Assembly (NCBI GenBank): GCA_964411985.1
Contig: CAYPNF010000017.1
Span: 1-64,000 of the forward strand
From: CAYPNF01 sp964411985
GTDB taxonomy: Bacteria > Verrucomicrobiota > Verrucomicrobiia > Limisphaerales > J093
Direction of reading: 5' to 3'
Length of the DNA: 64,000 bases
Positions within the stretch are counted from its first letter, which is position 1. Each line of letters starts with the position of its first letter. The translations under genes and the position numbers were made by a program. Below are positions 50,817 to 60,224 of this stretch, one piece after another. Under the pieces are notes generated by a model. The model was not told the DNA's origin. It was given only the letters and a program-made list of their open reading frames with translations, and ran no database searches.

Positions 50817-53566
50817 GCGCGCTGTTTCGTTTCGGAGGAAAGCCATTTGTGAGTTTCGACAACCGCCAATACCACCAGGCCTGCGGCCAGGATACGCAGC
50901 CATTCATCCCAGCCAATCGGGGCCGTCTGGAAAATGGAGTTCAAGAAAGGCAGGTAGGTGATGGTGGCTTGCAGGAGCAGGACACCCGCAATGCCGAACC
51001 ACAGCCAACCGTTGCGGAACAGGCCGATCGATAGGACGGAATAGCGCAACGAGCGGCAGTTGACCAAATACAGCGCCTGGATCACGGCCACGGTATTGAG
51101 CGCCACTGTGCGGGCGGCGTCCAGGCCGGAACCCCGCCGCAGCTCCCATTGGAACAGCCCGAAGGCGGCGATGAGGATGAGAACCCCTGCCAGCACCACC
51201 TGCGCGAGCATCCGACCTGTGAGGATCGGTGCGCCGGGTGCGCGCGGCGGGCGCTGCATAAGGTCCCGTTCTTTGGGTTCGAGAGCGAGAAACAATCCCA
51301 GCACGCCGCCGGTGGTCATATTGATCCAGAGCACCTGGATGGGCAGGATGGGTAGCGTGGCCCCCGCCAAGGACGCCGCGAGGATGACGAGACCCTGCCC
51401 CAGGTTGGCCGGCAGCGCCCAAGTGATGATCTTGGTCAGATTATCGAACACGTTCCGGCCTTCCTCCACCGCCCCTGCGATGGAAGCGAAGTTGTCGTCG
51501 GTCAGCACCATATCCGATGCTTCCTTGGCGACCTCCGTGCCGGTGATGCCCATGGCCACGCCGATGTCGGCCTGTTTGATCGCCGGGCCGTCGTTAACGC
51601 CGTCCCCGGTCATGGCCACGACATGGCCGCGGGCTTGCAGCGCTTCGACCAGACGTAGCTTCTGTTCGGGCGTTACGCGGGCGAAGACGGCGATGTTGCC
51701 CGCGGCTTCCATCAACTGTTCGTCGGAAAGCGTGGCAAGTTCCTTGCCCGTCAGCGCCAAGGGGTGGGGTGATGCGTTGGCTTCCTGCACCAGCCCCAGC
51801 TGCCGCCCGATCGCCACCGCCGTTCCAGCGTGATCGCCCGTGATCATCTTGACCTGGATGCCGGCGCGGTGACACGCCGCCACGGCCACGACCGCTTCCG
51901 GCCGCGGCGGATCAATCATCCCCTGCAGGCCAAGGAAGGTGAACTGGTGCGGCAGGCTATGGGCGCTGATGCGCTGCGTGTCCACAGGCAGTTCCGCGCG
52001 GGCAAAGGCCAGCACGCGCAGGCCGCTGAAAGCAAGATCACTAACGTGCTTCTGAATACGCTCGCGGTCGAGCTTGATGGGTTGCCGCTGTGGGTTGAAG
52101 GCGACACTGCACCGGTCGAGCACAACTTCCACCGCCCCTTTCAGATAAACCAGCTTTCGTTCCCCGTGGACGTCATCGTGCAGCGTGGCCATAAACTGGT
52201 GTTGCGACTCGAACGGAATGGCGTCCACCCGTGGCAGGCGCGCCTTCACGACATCCTCATCCAGACCGGCTTTGCGCGCGGCGACGATCAACGCCACCTC
52301 GGTCGGGTCACCTTGGGCATCCCAGCGGCCTTCCTTCTGGACCAGCGCGCTGTCGTTGCAGACCAATCCGGCGAGCAGGCATTCGGACAGGCCGGGCGCT
52401 TCGCCAGGTGGAATCCGTTGCCCGTCCAGCATGAGGTCGCCGCTCGGCTCATAACCGTTGCCTCCCACTTCATGGACTTGGTCGCCCACCACGACCTGGC
52501 GCACGGTCATCTGGTTTTGCGTGAGCGTACCGGTCTTGTCCGTGCAAATCACCGTCGTGCTGCCGAGCGTTTCCACCGCGGGCAGTTTGCGGATGATGGC
52601 GCGCCGCCGGGCCATGCGCGAAACGCCAATGGCCAGCGTCACGGTCACGGCCACGGGCACTCCCTCCGGGATGGCGCCCACCGCCAGCGCGATGGCGGAT
52701 GAGAGGATCTCGTCCAGGCTTTCGCCGCGCCACAAGCCCAGGGCCACGACCAGCCCGGCCAGGCCCAGGATCAGCAGTAGCAACTTGTGTCCGAAGGCTT
52801 TGATCTTTCGGGTCAGCGGGGTTTCCAGGCTTTGGGCTGACGAGATCATTTCCGAGATGCGCCCTATCTCCGTGTGATCGCCGGTGCCGGTGACGATGCC
52901 CCGTCCCTGGCCGTAGGTTACCAACGTCGAGGCGTAGGCCATGTTGGCGCGGTCGGCGAGCGACGTTTCCGCAGCCAATGGCAGATCGGCGTTCTTTTCA
53001 ACCGAGGTGGATTCGCCGGTGAGCGCGGCTTCGGCGATTTGCAGGTCGCGCGTGGCCACGAGGCGCAGGTCAGCGGGCACCTTATCGCCCGAGGAAAGCA
53101 GCACGATGTCCCCAGGCGCGAGTTCGGGCGAGGGAATCCGCAAGGTCTTCCCACCACGAATGACCGTGGTCTCCATCACCAGGCTCTGCGAAAGAGCCTC
53201 GATGGCGCGCTCGGCCTTGGCTTCTTGCAGGTAACCGATGACCGCGTTGACCAGCACCACGCTTAGGATGACCGCCGCATCCACGACCCCCCCCATCGCC
53301 AGTTTCACCCCGCCCGCCGCCAGCAGGATGTAGATGAGCGGATTGTGAAACTGGAGCAGAAAGCGCATCCACGGGCTTCGGCGTGGTCGTGTCGTGAGCT
53401 GGTTGGGACCGAAGTGCTCCTGGCGATGTTTCGCCTCGAAAAGGTCCAGGCCCGCCTCGAGGCTCGTTTCCAGCAATCGCCCCACCTCGTTTGTGGGTAG
53501 GTGATGCCAGTGGCGTCCCAGCAGATTCTGCAGGGCGTCGGAGGTTGGTGGTTTCATGGTTGTCAT
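50813..53566 (-). CDS. P-type cation-transporting ATPase (P2-like)
   Basis: About 917 aa from ATG 53566 (ATGs at 53596 and 53557 also possible). Domains in order: cation ATPase N-domain, M1-M2, actuator with ALTGESTSVEKN, M4 PEGVPVAVTVTLAIG, phosphorylation motif ICTDKTGTLTQNQMTVRQ, nucleotide-binding LVYLKGAVEVVL, hinge VVAMTGDGVNDGPAIKQADI, then six C-terminal helices. In M6 the usual N-x-x-TDG calcium-site motif reads INMTTGGVLG, with the Asp replaced. The ion cannot therefore be assigned as calcium. It is followed by the pyruvate-kinase-like gene with a 4-bp overlap. Confidence 0.9.
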   Translation of the reverse strand: MTTMKPPTSDALQNLLGRHWHHLPTNEVGRLLETSLEAGLDLFEAKHRQEHFGPNQLTTRPRRSPWMRFLLQFHNPLIYILLAAGGVKLAMGGVVDAAVILSVVLVNAVIGYLQEAKAERAIEALSQSLVMETTVIRGGKTLRIPSPELAPGDIVLLSSGDKVPADLRLVATRDLQIAEAALTGESTSVEKNADLPLAAETSLADRANMAYASTLVTYGQGRGIVTGTGDHTEIGRISEMISSAQSLETPLTRKIKAFGHKLLLLILGLAGLVVALGLWRGESLDEILSSAIALAVGAIPEGVPVAVTVTLAIGVSRMARRRAIIRKLPAVETLGSTTVICTDKTGTLTQNQMTVRQVVVGDQVHEVGGNGYEPSGDLMLDGQRIPPGEAPGLSECLLAGLVCNDSALVQKEGRWDAQGDPTEVALIVAARKAGLDEDVVKARLPRVDAIPFESQHQFMATLHDDVHGERKLVYLKGAVEVVLDRCSVAFNPQRQPIKLDRERIQKHVSDLAFSGLRVLAFARAELPVDTQRISAHSLPHQFTFLGLQGMIDPPRPEAVVAVAACHRAGIQVKMITGDHAGTAVAIGRQLGLVQEANASPHPLALTGKELATLSDEQLMEAAGNIAVFARVTPEQKLRLVEALQARGHVVAMTGDGVNDGPAIKQADIGVAMGITGTEVAKEASDMVLTDDNFASIAGAVEEGRNVFDNLTKIITWALPANLGQGLVILAASLAGATLPILPIQVLWINMTTGGVLGLFLALEPKERDLMQRPPRAPGAPILTGRMLAQVVLAGVLILIAAFGLFQWELRRGSGLDAARTVALNTVAVIQALYLVNCRSLRYSVLSIGLFRNGWLWFGIAGVLLLQATITYLPFLNSIFQTAPIGWDEWLRILAAGLVVLAVVETHKWLSSETKQRA

Positions 53567-53618
53567 GGCTCGATCAGGGCTGGTTCCAACACGCATTCCG
53601 AGGGGCTGTCATGGTCCG

Positions 53619-54188
53619 CTAGGTTCCAAACAACAGGTCCAGGAGATTACGCCCGGCGCTCTTCGGCTTCACCACCAGCGTTGGGACCTGCGTCTCGCGA
53701 ACCACCTGCGCAGAGTGATCGGAGAAATCCGTGGTCACCAAGATTCGCCGGCAGGCTACCGACCGACCAGGCGGCACCACCATCACCGAACACGGTGCCT
53801 TGCGGGCCAGCTTCTCCACGAAGGCCCCGTTGGTTTCGCTCTTCCCGACCACGATCAGATCGGTGTCCCCCTGCCGCAATTGGTCCAGCAAGTCATGAAA
53901 CCCGGCGCCGCCCAGCACCTGGACCCGTGCCCGGCATCCTTTGGTGCCGCGAAAGAAGCGGCGGATCAACCGCTCGACCTCGGCATTCGCCTGGCGCAGC
54001 CAAACCGCCGTGCGGTCAGGCGAGTCATTCAGGGTGCCGTCAGAGAACATCGGGGCGGGGCCGGCATGGACGAACTCGACGTGCTGGGAACGACCCAACC
54101 GGCTGACGGCGGAGGCATGGCGAATCGCGGCCACGTCGTGGTTTCCCTCCAGATCGAGATGAACAAGCAAGTGCTTGAAACGTTTCAT
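53619..54188 (-). CDS. Universal stress protein with collapsed second domain
   Basis: This 189-aa protein has residues 1-142 as a Usp fold (MKRFKHLLVHLDLEGNHDVA to CSVMVVPPG), with a degenerate nucleotide-binding loop (VGKSETNGAFVEKLARKAPC). A second Usp domain begins normally (RRILVTTDFSDHSA) but jumps after 14 residues directly to its terminal strand (QVVRETQVPTLVVKPKS), lacking about 80-90 residues. This suggests an in-frame internal deletion of an originally two-domain protein like the one at 62601-63521. It sits between the P-type ATPase and antiporter genes. Confidence 0.8.
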   Translation of the reverse strand: MKRFKHLLVHLDLEGNHDVAAIRHASAVSRLGRSQHVEFVHAGPAPMFSDGTLNDSPDRTAVWLRQANAEVERLIRRFFRGTKGCRARVQVLGGAGFHDLLDQLRQGDTDLIVVGKSETNGAFVEKLARKAPCSVMVVPPGRSVACRRILVTTDFSDHSAQVVRETQVPTLVVKPKSAGRNLLDLLFGT

Positions 54189-54302
54189 GGGTGAGTCTCG
54201 CAGATGGATCCTAGCCAGGGACTAGTTCCGCGTAAATCACATCGTGATACGGACTGACGGTCGTTACAAAGCACGCTTTTCATCGTCATAGTCGCTTTCA
54301 AC

Positions 54303-56060
54303 TCAACCAATAGGAACCGCGATCAGGTATAGGATCAGACCGATCAGGAGCAGCAACGCGGCCCCGGCGAAGGGCCAGGCGCGAAGGAGATTCTCGATTT
54401 GCACGAGACGCCCGCCCACAGCAGCCAGCCGGGACGACCAGCACAAGCTCTCCTCGGCGGAGCCGCCGTCGTGACCGTCCCCGTGATCCTGTGTAGGCCG
54501 GGCGGGCAGCCGCAGCTCAACGCGTGCCACGAGTTTCTCGAGGAGGACTCCCAGATCGCCCGCAGGCAGCCAGCGGGTCAAATCACCAGAGAACCATCGC
54601 CGCAGCCATGCGCCCAGCATCGCCAATCCGGCACCGCCGAGCAGCGGCCAGGTCGCCAGCCACAACTTCTCCGGCGTGAGCTTGGCTGGCAGCCAACCGA
54701 GAGCGCCTGGCAGCAGCCACACGCCGAGCAGCATCGCCCCAACGATACACAGCCAGGGCGGCCACAGGCCTTTCGCTTGTTCCTGGCCCGGCTGAGGCTG
54801 TCGCGGCCAGGTCAGCCAAAGGAAACGTGCCATCTTCAGCACCGTGCCGACGGCGGCGAGCGGAAGCAGTATGCTCAATGCGTCCGCCCATTTGTCCGGC
54901 AGAAACGTGACATTACTCTTGAGCGCCACCTTCGCGAGCGCACCACTGGTGAAGGGTGCACCCGCCAGCGCCAGCGCCGGCAGCAACAACCCCACCCGCG
55001 CCGTGACGATTTGCAGCCGGGTCTGCGCCGCATGCGCCGGGCCGACCCCCAGGAAGAGCGCACCCTTCGCCAGCGCGTGATGCGTGGCGTAGATGAGCAC
55101 GGCCAACTGGATCTCAGACCACGCCTCGGGACTCAGCGCACCGATGCCGACGCCCACCGTGATGATGCCCATCTGGCTGATGCTCGAGTAGGCGAGCACC
55201 GTCTTGGGATTGTGCTGCACGACTCCAACAAAGGTGCCGAGAAATGCCGCGCCGAGGCCCGCGATGATCAACGTGAAGCCACAGCCGGGCATCGTCGCCT
55301 CGCCGAGCGGCAGGAAGCGAATCCAGCCTAGCAACCCCGCCTTGAGCATCGCACCACTCAACACCGCGCTGGCCGGCACGGGCGCTGCCGGATGCGCCAG
55401 CGGCAGCCAAAAGTGGAGGCTCAAGGCGCCCGTCTTGATCCCGAATCCCACGAGCAACAGCAGCAACGCGGGCTGGCTGAAGACGCCTCGATGCAATTCC
55501 ACGATTTGCGTCGTGCCTCCGTTGACGGTGAGGAACACGAAGCCGGTGAAGATCAGCACTTCGCCGAGCATCGCCAGGGCTAGGTAGATTCGTCCCGCGC
55601 GCGCGGCCTCGGCGTCACCGCGATGAAACACCAAGCCGGCCGATGCCAACCCCATGAGCGTGAAGCAGACGTAGAACGTGGGGACATCGGCGGCCAGGAT
55701 CAAACCGACGTTCCCCGCCATCGCCAGCAGGAAGAGGAGGTGGAAGCGGACCGGGTTCGGGTCTTTGGCGAGATAGGCGCGGGCATACCAACCTGACGTG
55801 AGCCAGAGCACGCTCGTGAAACCCAGAAAGATGCGTCCGACCGCGTCCAGACCCAATACGGCGTGCTGCCCAAGGGAGGGGAGGTGGAGGCTCGCGCTGT
55901 CCTGACCTGCAAATACGAGCAGCAGCGCCGGCAGCGCCGCCAAAGGCGTGGCGCGCATCACCGCCCCTCGCCAGGACGCGAGCGTCAACGCCAGGGCGGC
56001 CAACAAAGGCAATCCCAGGGCGGCCAGCAGGAGCAAGGATTGGAGCGTGGGTGAGTTCAT
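54303..56060 (-). CDS. Proton antiporter subunit, NuoL/MrpD type (third copy)
   Basis: 585 aa from ATG 56060 (MNSPTLQSLLLLAALGLPLL), with about 14 membrane helices. The core (about 100-400) is the proton-conducting antiporter domain: GIKTGALSLHFWLPLAHPAA (Lys of TM7 and the His/Pro loop) and VQHNPKTVLAYSSISQMGII. The C-terminal extension (about 500-585) contains a long amphipathic segment and a last helix, as in NuoL/HyfB relatives. It overlaps the preceding gene by 4 bp. Last of three consecutive D-type subunits in the Mrp/Mbh-like cluster. Confidence 0.85.
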   Translation of the reverse strand: MNSPTLQSLLLLAALGLPLLAALALTLASWRGAVMRATPLAALPALLLVFAGQDSASLHLPSLGQHAVLGLDAVGRIFLGFTSVLWLTSGWYARAYLAKDPNPVRFHLLFLLAMAGNVGLILAADVPTFYVCFTLMGLASAGLVFHRGDAEAARAGRIYLALAMLGEVLIFTGFVFLTVNGGTTQIVELHRGVFSQPALLLLLVGFGIKTGALSLHFWLPLAHPAAPVPASAVLSGAMLKAGLLGWIRFLPLGEATMPGCGFTLIIAGLGAAFLGTFVGVVQHNPKTVLAYSSISQMGIITVGVGIGALSPEAWSEIQLAVLIYATHHALAKGALFLGVGPAHAAQTRLQIVTARVGLLLPALALAGAPFTSGALAKVALKSNVTFLPDKWADALSILLPLAAVGTVLKMARFLWLTWPRQPQPGQEQAKGLWPPWLCIVGAMLLGVWLLPGALGWLPAKLTPEKLWLATWPLLGGAGLAMLGAWLRRWFSGDLTRWLPAGDLGVLLEKLVARVELRLPARPTQDHGDGHDGGSAEESLCWSSRLAAVGGRLVQIENLLRAWPFAGAALLLLIGLILYLIAVPIG

Positions 56061-57553
56061 GGCGCGTATTCCCTCGCCGCGATCAGCTTCACCCACGCCA
56101 GCGGGCTGAACCAGGACTCCGCAAAAACCCCGGCCCAGATCACCAGCGCGGCGGTCACCAGCGGCGGCAGCAGCAGCATCCAATGGGTCTCCCACGTGCC
56201 GAAGCGATGCTCAGCGGGCCATTGCTCCGGCGGGGCTTTGAACCAGGCACGGTAGAGGATCGGCAGGAAATAGGCCGCATTGAGCAGACTGCTCGCGCCC
56301 AGCACCACTGCCACCCACTCGTCACCGGCCTGGATCGCGCCCTTTTGCAGATACCACTTGCTGATATAGCCGGCCAGCGGCGGCACGCCGATCATGCCCA
56401 GCGCCCCAGCCGTGAACGCCGCCGTGGTCCACGGCATCCGCCGCCCCACGCCGTTCATCTCGCTCACGCGATGGGTGCCCAGGGTCTCGGCGTAGTTCCC
56501 CGCGCAGAAGAAGAGCGTGATCTTCATGAGGCCTTGATGCACCAAATGGACCAGCCCGCCGACGGTGGCCACCGGCCCCAGAATGGCCGCGCCGAGCGCG
56601 ATGTAGGAAACCTGGCTGACCGTGGAATACGCGAGGCGTTTCTTGAGTTCGTCCTGCAAGAGCGCGCGCACCGAGCCATAGACGATGGTGACGCCGGCGG
56701 CGATGGCCAGCGGTTGCAGCACGCCCAGCGCGGCCGCTGTTTCCGCGCCATACACGTCATACACGATCCGCACGATGCCGAACGCGCCGGCCTTCACCAC
56801 GGCCACCGCGTGGAGCAGCGCGCTCACCGGTGCGGGCGCGACCATGGCCTTGGGCAGCCATCCGTGCAGCGGCACGATCGCGGCCTTCACCCCGAGCCCG
56901 AGCATGAACAGCAGAAAAAGAACTTGCAGCTCGGCACGATGGCTGGCAACCAGCGAATGGAGGATGCCGCGCTCCTTGAACACGACCGGCCCGGCCAGGC
57001 TGTGCAACCACACCACCGCGAGCAACAGGATTGCCCCGCCCACCAGGGCGTAGGTGAGGTAGATCTTCCCTCCGCGCAGAGCCTCTTTCGTACCGCGATG
57101 CACGATGAGCGGATACGTCGTGACGGTCAGCAACTCGTAGAACGTGAGGAAGGTGACCAGGTTGGCCGACAGTGCGATGCCGGTGGTGGCGGTGACGCAA
57201 AGACTGAAGAAGCCGAAGAAGCGGCTGCGATACGGCGAGTCTTCGAGGTAGCCAACCGCGTAGAGTGTGGTGCAAAACCAGAGAACGCTGGACAGAGTCA
57301 CGAAGAGCACCGAGTTCGCATCCGCGCCCAGCGCGAACGGGATGCCGGGCAGGAACTCCATGCTGAAGGAGTAGGACTGGCCTTGGTAGATACCCTGGAG
57401 CAACGCCGCAACGAGGATCAGCTTCACGCCCGCGCCGAGCAGGTTCAGCCAGGTGCGCAACCGATGATGCTCCTCCTTCAGAAAGAAGATCAGCCAGCCC
57501 GTCACGAAAGAGCTGAGCAGAATCCCAAGCAGCAGCAGGCCGTGGACATTCAT
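56057..57553 (-). CDS. mrpD: Mrp-type antiporter subunit D (second copy)
   Basis: 498 aa from ATG 57553 (MNVHGLLLLGILLSSFVTGW), with 14 membrane helices. Core motifs are GVKAAIVPLHGWLPKAMVAP, then VSALLHAVAVVKAGAFGIVR, then LKKRLAYSTVSQVSYIALGA, the conserved Lys/His half-channel residues of NuoL/M/N and MrpD proteins. 4-bp overlaps with both neighbours show tight coupling. It probably conducts protons or sodium within the membrane complex. Confidence 0.88.
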   Translation of the reverse strand: MNVHGLLLLGILLSSFVTGWLIFFLKEEHHRLRTWLNLLGAGVKLILVAALLQGIYQGQSYSFSMEFLPGIPFALGADANSVLFVTLSSVLWFCTTLYAVGYLEDSPYRSRFFGFFSLCVTATTGIALSANLVTFLTFYELLTVTTYPLIVHRGTKEALRGGKIYLTYALVGGAILLLAVVWLHSLAGPVVFKERGILHSLVASHRAELQVLFLLFMLGLGVKAAIVPLHGWLPKAMVAPAPVSALLHAVAVVKAGAFGIVRIVYDVYGAETAAALGVLQPLAIAAGVTIVYGSVRALLQDELKKRLAYSTVSQVSYIALGAAILGPVATVGGLVHLVHQGLMKITLFFCAGNYAETLGTHRVSEMNGVGRRMPWTTAAFTAGALGMIGVPPLAGYISKWYLQKGAIQAGDEWVAVVLGASSLLNAAYFLPILYRAWFKAPPEQWPAEHRFGTWETHWMLLLPPLVTAALVIWAGVFAESWFSPLAWVKLIAAREYAP

Positions 57554-59040
57554 GGCGTCGCGCCTCCCCTCAGCATCGCCCCCGCCATTGGCGCGCCCAC
57601 CCGCAGCAGCTCGGTCAGCCATTGCGAAGCGAAGCCCAGCACCACCGCCAGCACTGCCAAGGCGAGCGCAGCCCACTCCATGACAGGCGGAATCGGATTG
57701 GTCATTTTGGGTTCGCTCACCCGCGTGAAAGCGTGGGCGAGGACGCGCACGACATAACCGGCGGCAAGCAGGCTGCCCACCACAATGACGGCGACCCACC
57801 CCCACTGACCCTGCGCGAGCGCGGCATTCAACAGCAGCCATTTCCCGGCAAAGCCGCTGCTCGGGGGCAAACCGATCAAGCTCATTCCGGCCAGCCCGAA
57901 GGCGAACACCGAAACCGGCAGGACATGCGTAATGCCATCGAGGTCTTCGATGCGGTCATGGCCGGCGGCGTGGAGGATGTTGCCTGCCGTGAGAAACATC
58001 GCCGTCTTGGCGCAGGCGTGCGCTCCCAGGAAGATCACCCCGCCGCTCCATGCCATGAAGCCACCCTCCCCCGAAGCCACCAGCGGGAACACCAGGAAGA
58101 GGTAGCCGAGTTGCGCCACGGTCGAGTAGGCGATCAGCAGCTTGAGGCGCGTCTGGAAAAGGGCGTTGACCGAGCCCCAGAGAATCGCCGCCCCGCCCAG
58201 CAGGCCGAAAAGCTGCGCCACCGCTGGCGTCAGCAGCGCTGGGAACGCCTCGCACCAAAGCCGGAGCAGAATGTAGAACGAGCCTTTCACCACCAGCGCC
58301 GACAACAGCGCGCTGACAGGTGCGGGCGCGTTGGCATGCGCCGGCGGCAGCCAGAAGTGCATGGGGAACAGCGCCGCCTTCGCGATCAATCCGCCGGTCA
58401 TCAGCGCCAGCGCCACCCAGAGCGTCGGCCCGGGCTGGGCTTTGGCCGCGAGCGACGCGAGATCCACGGTGGCGCACTGCCCGTAAACCAAGCCCACGCC
58501 GAGCAGGTAGAACAAGGACGCCGACAGACTGACGAACAGGTAACGCAGCGCCGCCGTGAGCGCCGCGCGCTTGCCGGCCAGCGCCACCAGCGTCACGGCA
58601 GCGAAGCCGAGCAGTTCGAGCGTGACGTAGAGGTTGAAGATGTCGGCTGAGAGAAAGAGGGCGTTCAGCGCTGTCCAGAGAAACAGGAACAGCGGCCAGA
58701 AATAGCGCTCGCGGTGACCGGTTTGGTCGTCATGCTCGGAAAGGAAATAGCGCTGCGCGTAGAGCGAAACTGCCAGCCCAATCAGCGCCGTGATTAGCAA
58801 CATCAAGACGCTGAGGCCATCGGCCCGGAGGTCAATGCCCAGGGGCGGGCCCCACCCGCCGACCCGGTGGAGTTGCACGCCGTCCGTGAGGACCTTCCGC
58901 GTCAGTTGAACGCTGGCCCCGCCGACCACGGCGACCGTGCCGAGGGCCAGCCAGTGTCCGCGCCTAGGAAAGGCGAAGACCAACGCCGCCCCGGCGAGCG
59001 GCGAGAGGATCAGCAATGCGATGGCCCAGGCCGCGGTCAT
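57550..59040 (-). CDS. mrpD: Mrp-type antiporter subunit D (first copy)
   Basis: This 496-aa protein has 14 helices and the best match to classic MrpD. Motifs are LFLSADIFNLYVTLELLGFA (conserved Glu of TM5), GGLIAKAALFPMHFWLPPAH, NAPAPVSALLSALVVKGSFY and RLKLLIAYSTVAQLGYLFLV. It overlaps mrpC and the second D-type gene by 4 bp each. Role: ion-translocating subunit of the Na+/H+ antiporter. Confidence 0.9.
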   Translation of the reverse strand: MTAAWAIALLILSPLAGAALVFAFPRRGHWLALGTVAVVGGASVQLTRKVLTDGVQLHRVGGWGPPLGIDLRADGLSVLMLLITALIGLAVSLYAQRYFLSEHDDQTGHRERYFWPLFLFLWTALNALFLSADIFNLYVTLELLGFAAVTLVALAGKRAALTAALRYLFVSLSASLFYLLGVGLVYGQCATVDLASLAAKAQPGPTLWVALALMTGGLIAKAALFPMHFWLPPAHANAPAPVSALLSALVVKGSFYILLRLWCEAFPALLTPAVAQLFGLLGGAAILWGSVNALFQTRLKLLIAYSTVAQLGYLFLVFPLVASGEGGFMAWSGGVIFLGAHACAKTAMFLTAGNILHAAGHDRIEDLDGITHVLPVSVFAFGLAGMSLIGLPPSSGFAGKWLLLNAALAQGQWGWVAVIVVGSLLAAGYVVRVLAHAFTRVSEPKMTNPIPPVMEWAALALAVLAVVLGFASQWLTELLRVGAPMAGAMLRGGATP

Positions 59041-59411
59041 GCGGGGCGTTTTCCCTCCTGATGCTCACTCGTAGCAGGACTTGCGTCCGAAGAATCCGCG
59101 GTCTCTTCGTTATCATCAAGTTCGACTTTGCCCGTCGCCGCTTGCACGCGATGCGCCAGCGCCAGCGCGAGGCCCGTGGCGCATACCGACACCACGATGC
59201 CGGTCAACACCATGGCCTGCGGCACGGGATCGGGAATCGCGCCGGACGTCTGCGCGGCGAGGGCGATGTAAACCAGAAACACGCCGCTGCCCATGACGTT
59301 CAGGGCCATGATGCGCCGCAGCAGGTGCGACTGAACCAGCAGCGAGTAGAACCCGATCGCAAACAGCCCCGCACCGGCCAACAGGTAAATGCGATGGTCC
59401 GTGTCAGGCAT
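59037..59411 (-). CDS. mrpC: Mrp antiporter subunit C (NuoK-like)
   Basis: 124 aa from ATG 59411 (MPDTDHRIYLLAGAGLFAIG). Three membrane helices in the NuoK/MrpC pattern, with SHLLRRIMALNVMGSGVFLV and VLTGIVVSVCATGLALALAH. It has an acidic, Ser-rich tail (DDNEETADSSDASPATSEHQ) longer than usual. It is separated from mrpB by a 156-bp repeat element, whereas all other junctions of the cluster overlap. Confidence 0.85.
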   Translation of the reverse strand: MPDTDHRIYLLAGAGLFAIGFYSLLVQSHLLRRIMALNVMGSGVFLVYIALAAQTSGAIPDPVPQAMVLTGIVVSVCATGLALALAHRVQAATGKVELDDNEETADSSDASPATSEHQEGKRPA

Positions 59412-59429
59412 GATCAGGAAGATGATTCC

Positions 59430-59569
59430 GAAGTCCGAAATCCGAAATCGGAAGGAGACCCAAGATTCGAATCCCGAAGGCAATTACAGCGTGTTGCCAG
59501 CAAAGTCGCCGCTTTCGGACTTCGAGCTTCGGGTCTGTTTCGAAATGCGAGTTTCGGGTTTCGGATTTC
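59430..59569. repeat. Inverted-repeat element between mrpB and mrpC
   Basis: The arms GAAGTCCGAAATCCGAAA (59430-59447) and TTTCGGGTTTCGGATTTC (59552-59569) pair at 16 of 18 positions. Between them are further CCGAAR/YTTCGG units (TTCGGACTTCGAGCTTCGGG at 59514-59533). The right arm ends on the mrpB stop codon. No coding content; it looks like a short palindromic genomic repeat (MITE-like) inserted in the operon. Confidence 0.6.
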
Positions 59570-60224
59570 ATTTCTTCTCCTCCGGTCTTCCTCCGAGATA
59601 GAGCAAACCCAGGGTCAGCCCGATGGAGATCACCGCGGCCGATTCGATGACCATGATCCACTGGCCGCCGCTGCCCGCCGGATACTGCAGCAGTCCGCCG
59701 GTCAGCAACTGGGTCACGGCGCAGACCGTCGCGAAGACCAGCACGCCCAGCACGAGTCCCCAGCGTAGCCAGTGCCCGCGTTGCACGAACCTCTGGGCCA
59801 ATCCCCCGAGCATCACCAGCACCAGCGCGCCACCCAGCAATGCGCCGCCCTGAAACGCGCCCCCGGGCACGTCCGCGCCAATCCAAAGCAGGTAACCCGC
59901 CGCCAGCACCAGCACCGGCAGCAGCACACGCAACAGCGACATGAACAGCGGACGGTCGCGCAGGTCGCCAGCAGGCCAATCGCCGCGGCGCAGCGACCAC
60001 ACGCCCACGATGGCCAGCAACAGCACGCCTACTTCGAGCAGCGTGTCGTAGCCGCGATAGTTGAGCAGCACAGCTGTGACGGGATTTGTCACCCCGCTTT
60101 CCAGAAGCTTCTCCAACGACGCCTTGGTCAGGCCCGTGGGCTTTGCGGGCAGCGACAGCACAGCCCAACTCAGCGCTGCCAGCAGCGCGAACGAAAGACT
60201 TCCGATGCAGATGCGCCGCATCAT
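59568..60224 (-). CDS. mrpB: MbhE-MnhB fusion subunit (Mrp subunit B)
   Basis: 218 aa from ATG 60224. Residues 1-80 resemble MbhE (SGVTNPVTAVLLNYRGYDTL, then EVGVLLLAIVGVWSL). Residues about 90-210 are MnhB (MSLLRVLLPVLVLAAGYLLW, DVPGGAFQGGALLGGALVLV). In large MrpA proteins these modules are fused to a NuoL-type part; here they stand apart, as in Mbh/Mbs clusters. The ATG overlaps the MbhD gene stop. Membrane subunit of the antiporter. Confidence 0.88.
   Translation of the reverse strand: MMRRICIGSLSFALLAALSWAVLSLPAKPTGLTKASLEKLLESGVTNPVTAVLLNYRGYDTLLEVGVLLLAIVGVWSLRRGDWPAGDLRDRPLFMSLLRVLLPVLVLAAGYLLWIGADVPGGAFQGGALLGGALVLVMLGGLAQRFVQRGHWLRWGLVLGVLVFATVCAVTQLLTGGLLQYPAGSGGQWIMVIESAAVISIGLTLGLLYLGGRPEEKK

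Noticed and set aside
56051..57757. Plus-strand open frame of 568 codons
   Set aside because: Gln-, Arg- and His-rich translation antisense to the D-type antiporter subunits; a GC-skew artefact.
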